From: Gibbula magus
Taxonomy: Eukaryota > Mollusca > Gastropoda > Trochida > Trochidae
NCBI GenBank assembly: GCA_936450465.1
Contig: OW388292.1
Span: forward strand, 28,532,368 to 28,596,367
Direction: 5' to 3'
DNA length: 64,000 bases
Shown one piece after another: positions 61,601-64,000 of this stretch. The notes under the pieces were generated by a model, which was not told where the DNA came from, did not search any database, and saw nothing but the letters and a program-made list of their open reading frames with translations. Position 1 is the first letter of the stretch. Each line of letters begins with the position of its first letter. Position numbers and translations under genes: made by a program.

Positions 61601-63334
61601 CTAGTTCAAGGTCGTTACTAAAACTGTATTATAGCTTAAATGTACCCTTGAGACGGAGCTAACATGTGCTGATTCGTATATAAACCTATGTATTCTGAAA
61701 CGGGTGCCAGCGACAGAAATGTCCAATATCGAATAAGTAACTAACTTCACACTCTCAGCAACGGATTCAGATTGACCTATGACGAGCCCACAGCGCTAGT
61801 TCAAGGCCGTTACTAAAACTTTATTATAGCTAAAATGTACCCTTGAGACGGAGCTAACATGTGCTGCTTCTTATATAAACCTATGTATTCTGAAACGGGT
61901 GCTAGCGACAGAAATGTCCAATATCGAATAAGTAACTCACTTCACACTCTCAGCAACGGATTCAGATTGACCTATGACGAGCCCACAACGCACGTTCAAG
62001 GCCGTAACTAAAAGTTTATTATAGCCAAAATGTACCCTTGAGACGGAGCTAACATGTGCTGCTTCTTATATAAACCTATATATTCTGAAACGGGTGCCAG
62101 CGACAGAAATGTCCAATATCGAATAAGTAACCAACTTCACACTCTCAGCAACGGATTCAGATTGACCTATGTCGACCCCACAGCGCTAGTTCAAGGCCCT
62201 AATTAAAACTTTATTATAGCCAAAATGTACCCTTGAGACGGAGCTAACATGTGCTGCTTCTTATATAAACCTATATATTCTGAAACGGTTGCCAGCGACA
62301 GAAATGTCCAATATCGAATAAGTAACTAACTTCACACTCTCAGCAACGGATTCAGATTGACCTATGACGAGCCCACAACGCACGTTCAAGGCCGTAACTA
62401 AACGTTTATTATAGCTAAAATGTACCCTTGAGACGGAGCTAACATGTGCTGCTTCTTATATAAACATATGTATTCTGAAACGGGTGCCAGCGACAGAAAT
62501 GTCCAATATCGAATAAGTAACTAACTTCACACTCTCAGCAACGGATTCAGATTGACCTATGACGAGCCCACAGCGCTAGTTCAAGGCCGTTACTAAAACT
62601 TTATTATATCTAAAATGTACCCTTGAGACGGAGCTAACATGTGCTGATTCGTATATAATACTATATATTCTGAAACGGATGCCAGTGACAGAAATGTCCA
62701 ATATCGAATAAGTAACCAACTTCACACTCTCAGCAACGGATTCAGATTGACTATGTCGAGCCCACAGCGCTGGTTCAAGGCCGTAACTAAAACTTTGTTA
62801 TAGCTAAAATGTACCCTTGAGACGAGGCTAACATGTGCTGATTCTTATGTAAACCTATGTATTGTGAAACGGGTGCCAGCGACAGAATTGTCCAATATCG
62901 AATAAGTAACTCACTTCACACTCTCAGCAACGGATTCAGATTGACTATGTCGAGCCCACAGCGCTGGTTCAAGGCCGTAACTAAAACTTTATTGTAGCTA
63001 AAATGTACCTTTGAGACGGAGCTAACATGTGCTGATTCTTATATAAACCTATGTATTCTGAAACGGCTGCCAGTGACAGAAATGTCCAATATCGAATAAG
63101 TAACTAACTTCACACTCTCAGCAACGGATTCAGATTGACCTATGACGAGCCCACAGCGCTAGTTCAAGGCCGTTACTAAAACTTTATTATAGCTAAAATG
63201 TACCCTTGAGACGGAACTAACATGTGCTGATTCGTATATAAACCTATGTATTCTGAAACGGATGCCAGTGACAGAAATGTCCAATACCGAATAAGTAACT
63301 AACTTCACACTCTCAGCAACGGATTCAGATTGAC
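58617..63334 (-). repeat. 194-bp satellite array, right arm (about 24 monomers)
   Basis: CAGCAACGGATTCAGATTGA recurs every 194-195 bp in reverse orientation relative to the left array. Variants such as GATGCCAGTGACAG and GGGTGCCAGCGACAG, or GACGAGCCCACAGCGC and GTCGACCCCACAGCGC, alternate in blocks, suggesting local multi-monomer amplification. The reverse-strand frames near 61091-61360 and 63159-63359 are satellite by-products. Confidence 0.96.
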
Positions 63335-63690
63335 CTTTATTTCGATGTTCGGGGAGCACGTCCCCGGTCGTTTATAAACTACTGTTACTCCTCACATGAG
63401 CTTTTGAGTTAAACTTAACATTTGTTTATTGTATTCAAATCTCTATGTGCTGACATGGAATCTATCTTTGATTTGATTTAAACAGCAACAGATTGAAGCG
63501 ACGCCATGTTGAATCGACTGCGTGCTATTTATAGCTCGTGGAGCGCTCGGATCAGCTGTGTCCAACGCTGTGGGCTTTCTGCGTTTAGTTTTAAACTACA
63601 AGAGAAGAACGTTATTGTTGTTTGCAGTCTTAAATATTGAATAATAACCTACGAACAAGCGTGAATTGCTAAAAAATTGAATAAGGAATA
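63335..63690 (-). repeat. Right arm unique segment of the giant element
   Basis: Inverse of 40216-40555, including the TATA box island and the block with AAAGCCCACAGCGTTG-type sequence. It joins the satellite at CAGATTGACCTTTATTTCGA, matching GAAATAAAGGTC-type sequence on the left. Confidence 0.85.
63526..63533 (-). promoter_or_regulatory. TATA box in right arm, pointing inward
   Basis: TATAAATA on the reverse strand lies in the same context as the left-arm box (GCTCCACGAGC upstream and AGCACGCAGTCGATTCAAC downstream). Conservation in both arms is the main support. Confidence 0.5.
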
Positions 63691-63948
63691 AGTAACTGTT
63701 TGCCAACTTCACATTTTGAATAAGGAATAAGGAATAAGTAACTGTATGCTAACTTCACATTTTGAATAAGGAATAAGGAATAAGTAACTGTACGCTAACT
63801 TCACATTTTGAATAAGGAATAAGGAATAAGTAACTGTATGCTAACTTCACATTTTGAATAGGGAATAAGGAATAAGGAACCGTATGCTAACTTCACATTT
63901 TGAATAGGGAATAAGGAATAAGGAACTGTTCGCTAACTTCACAGACCC
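63691..63948 (-). repeat. Right terminal repeats of the giant element
   Basis: Six or seven units with GCTAACTTCACATTTTGAAT and AAGGAATAAG end in the 17-bp tip GCTAACTTCACAGACCC at 63932-63948, followed by the target duplicate ATAGATGAC. Confidence 0.92.
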
Positions 63949-64000
63949 ATAGATGACGCCGTTTTGTTAACATTAGAGTCAGGGTCGATCAAACTGTATC

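Larger units (their letters stand above)
39985..63948. mobile_element. Giant foldback/Mutator-like inverted-repeat transposon, non-autonomous
   Basis: The 23,964-bp insertion starts GGGTCTGTGAAGTTAGC and ends with its exact reverse complement GCTAACTTCACAGACCC. ATAGATGAC flanks both sides (39976-39984 and 63949-63957) and is single in unit A (14922-14930, last base T). The arms are about 3.0 kb (39985-42978) and 5.3 kb (58617-63948), made of nested tandem repeats in inverse orientation. Long, tandem-repeat-filled inverted arms with a 9-bp target duplication are known from Drosophila Foldback elements and the Mutator superfamily; membership here is inferred. No transposase is visible in the interior, which holds dispersed repeats and putative exons of another gene. 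Confidence 0.9.

Noticed and set aside
61091..63359. Reverse-strand frames of 66-89 codons in the right arm
   Set aside because: They are by-products of 194-bp satellite monomers and are not kept open from monomer to monomer.

Overview
The window looks like intergenic, repeat-dominated DNA from an animal genome. The two long LINEs, the Tc1/pogo relics, the AT-rich single-copy sequence and the abundance of AGGTCA-type and AGCTCATC-type dispersed repeats suggest a marine invertebrate, most likely a mollusc; that taxonomic call is an inference. There is no bacterial-style gene organisation, and I saw no rRNA, tRNA or complete intact host gene. Most coding capacity belongs to non-LTR retrotransposons.

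The large-scale structure is a direct tandem duplication. Unit A (1-14973 and on to about 24650) reappears as unit B (from about 24655 to the window end), differing by eye at a few bases per hundred. The duplication gives an internal 'empty site' for three later insertions. LINE-A (5802-10639, + strand, degraded) is only in A. LINE-B (27796-32772, - strand, open reading frames intact) is only in B. A 24-kb inverted-repeat element (39985-63948) is only in B and is flanked by the 9-bp duplication ATAGATGAC. Older relics shared by both units (two Tc1-like transposase fragments, a TCCTAATTAGGA palindrome array, a 91/89-codon open frame) predate the duplication. Fainter similarity inside 17-22 kb suggests a still older duplicate of the same module.

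The 24-kb element is the most striking object. Its tips are perfect 17-bp inverted repeats (GGGTCTGTGAAGTTAGC), followed inward by about 46-bp subterminal repeats, a roughly 340-bp arm segment with a TATAAATA box pointing inward, and a satellite of 194-bp monomers (about 12 on the left, about 24 on the right, in opposite orientation). This is the architecture of a foldback/Mutator-like giant transposon. The 15-kb interior has no transposase. It carries dispersed repeats, a truncated LINE, and what appear to be exons of a multi-exon gene (46590-46697, 47604-47775, 56354-56480) whose splice phases agree but which carries an in-frame TAG, so it may be a captured and decaying host gene.

Both full-length LINEs place ORF1 and ORF2 in the same frame separated by a single UAG, with no AUG available at the start of the LINE-A endonuclease. 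This points to stop-codon readthrough or an unusual reinitiation as the expression strategy. Three different LINE families in the window share one 3' design: a small hairpin, then AATAAA, then a 4-5-bp microsatellite tail.
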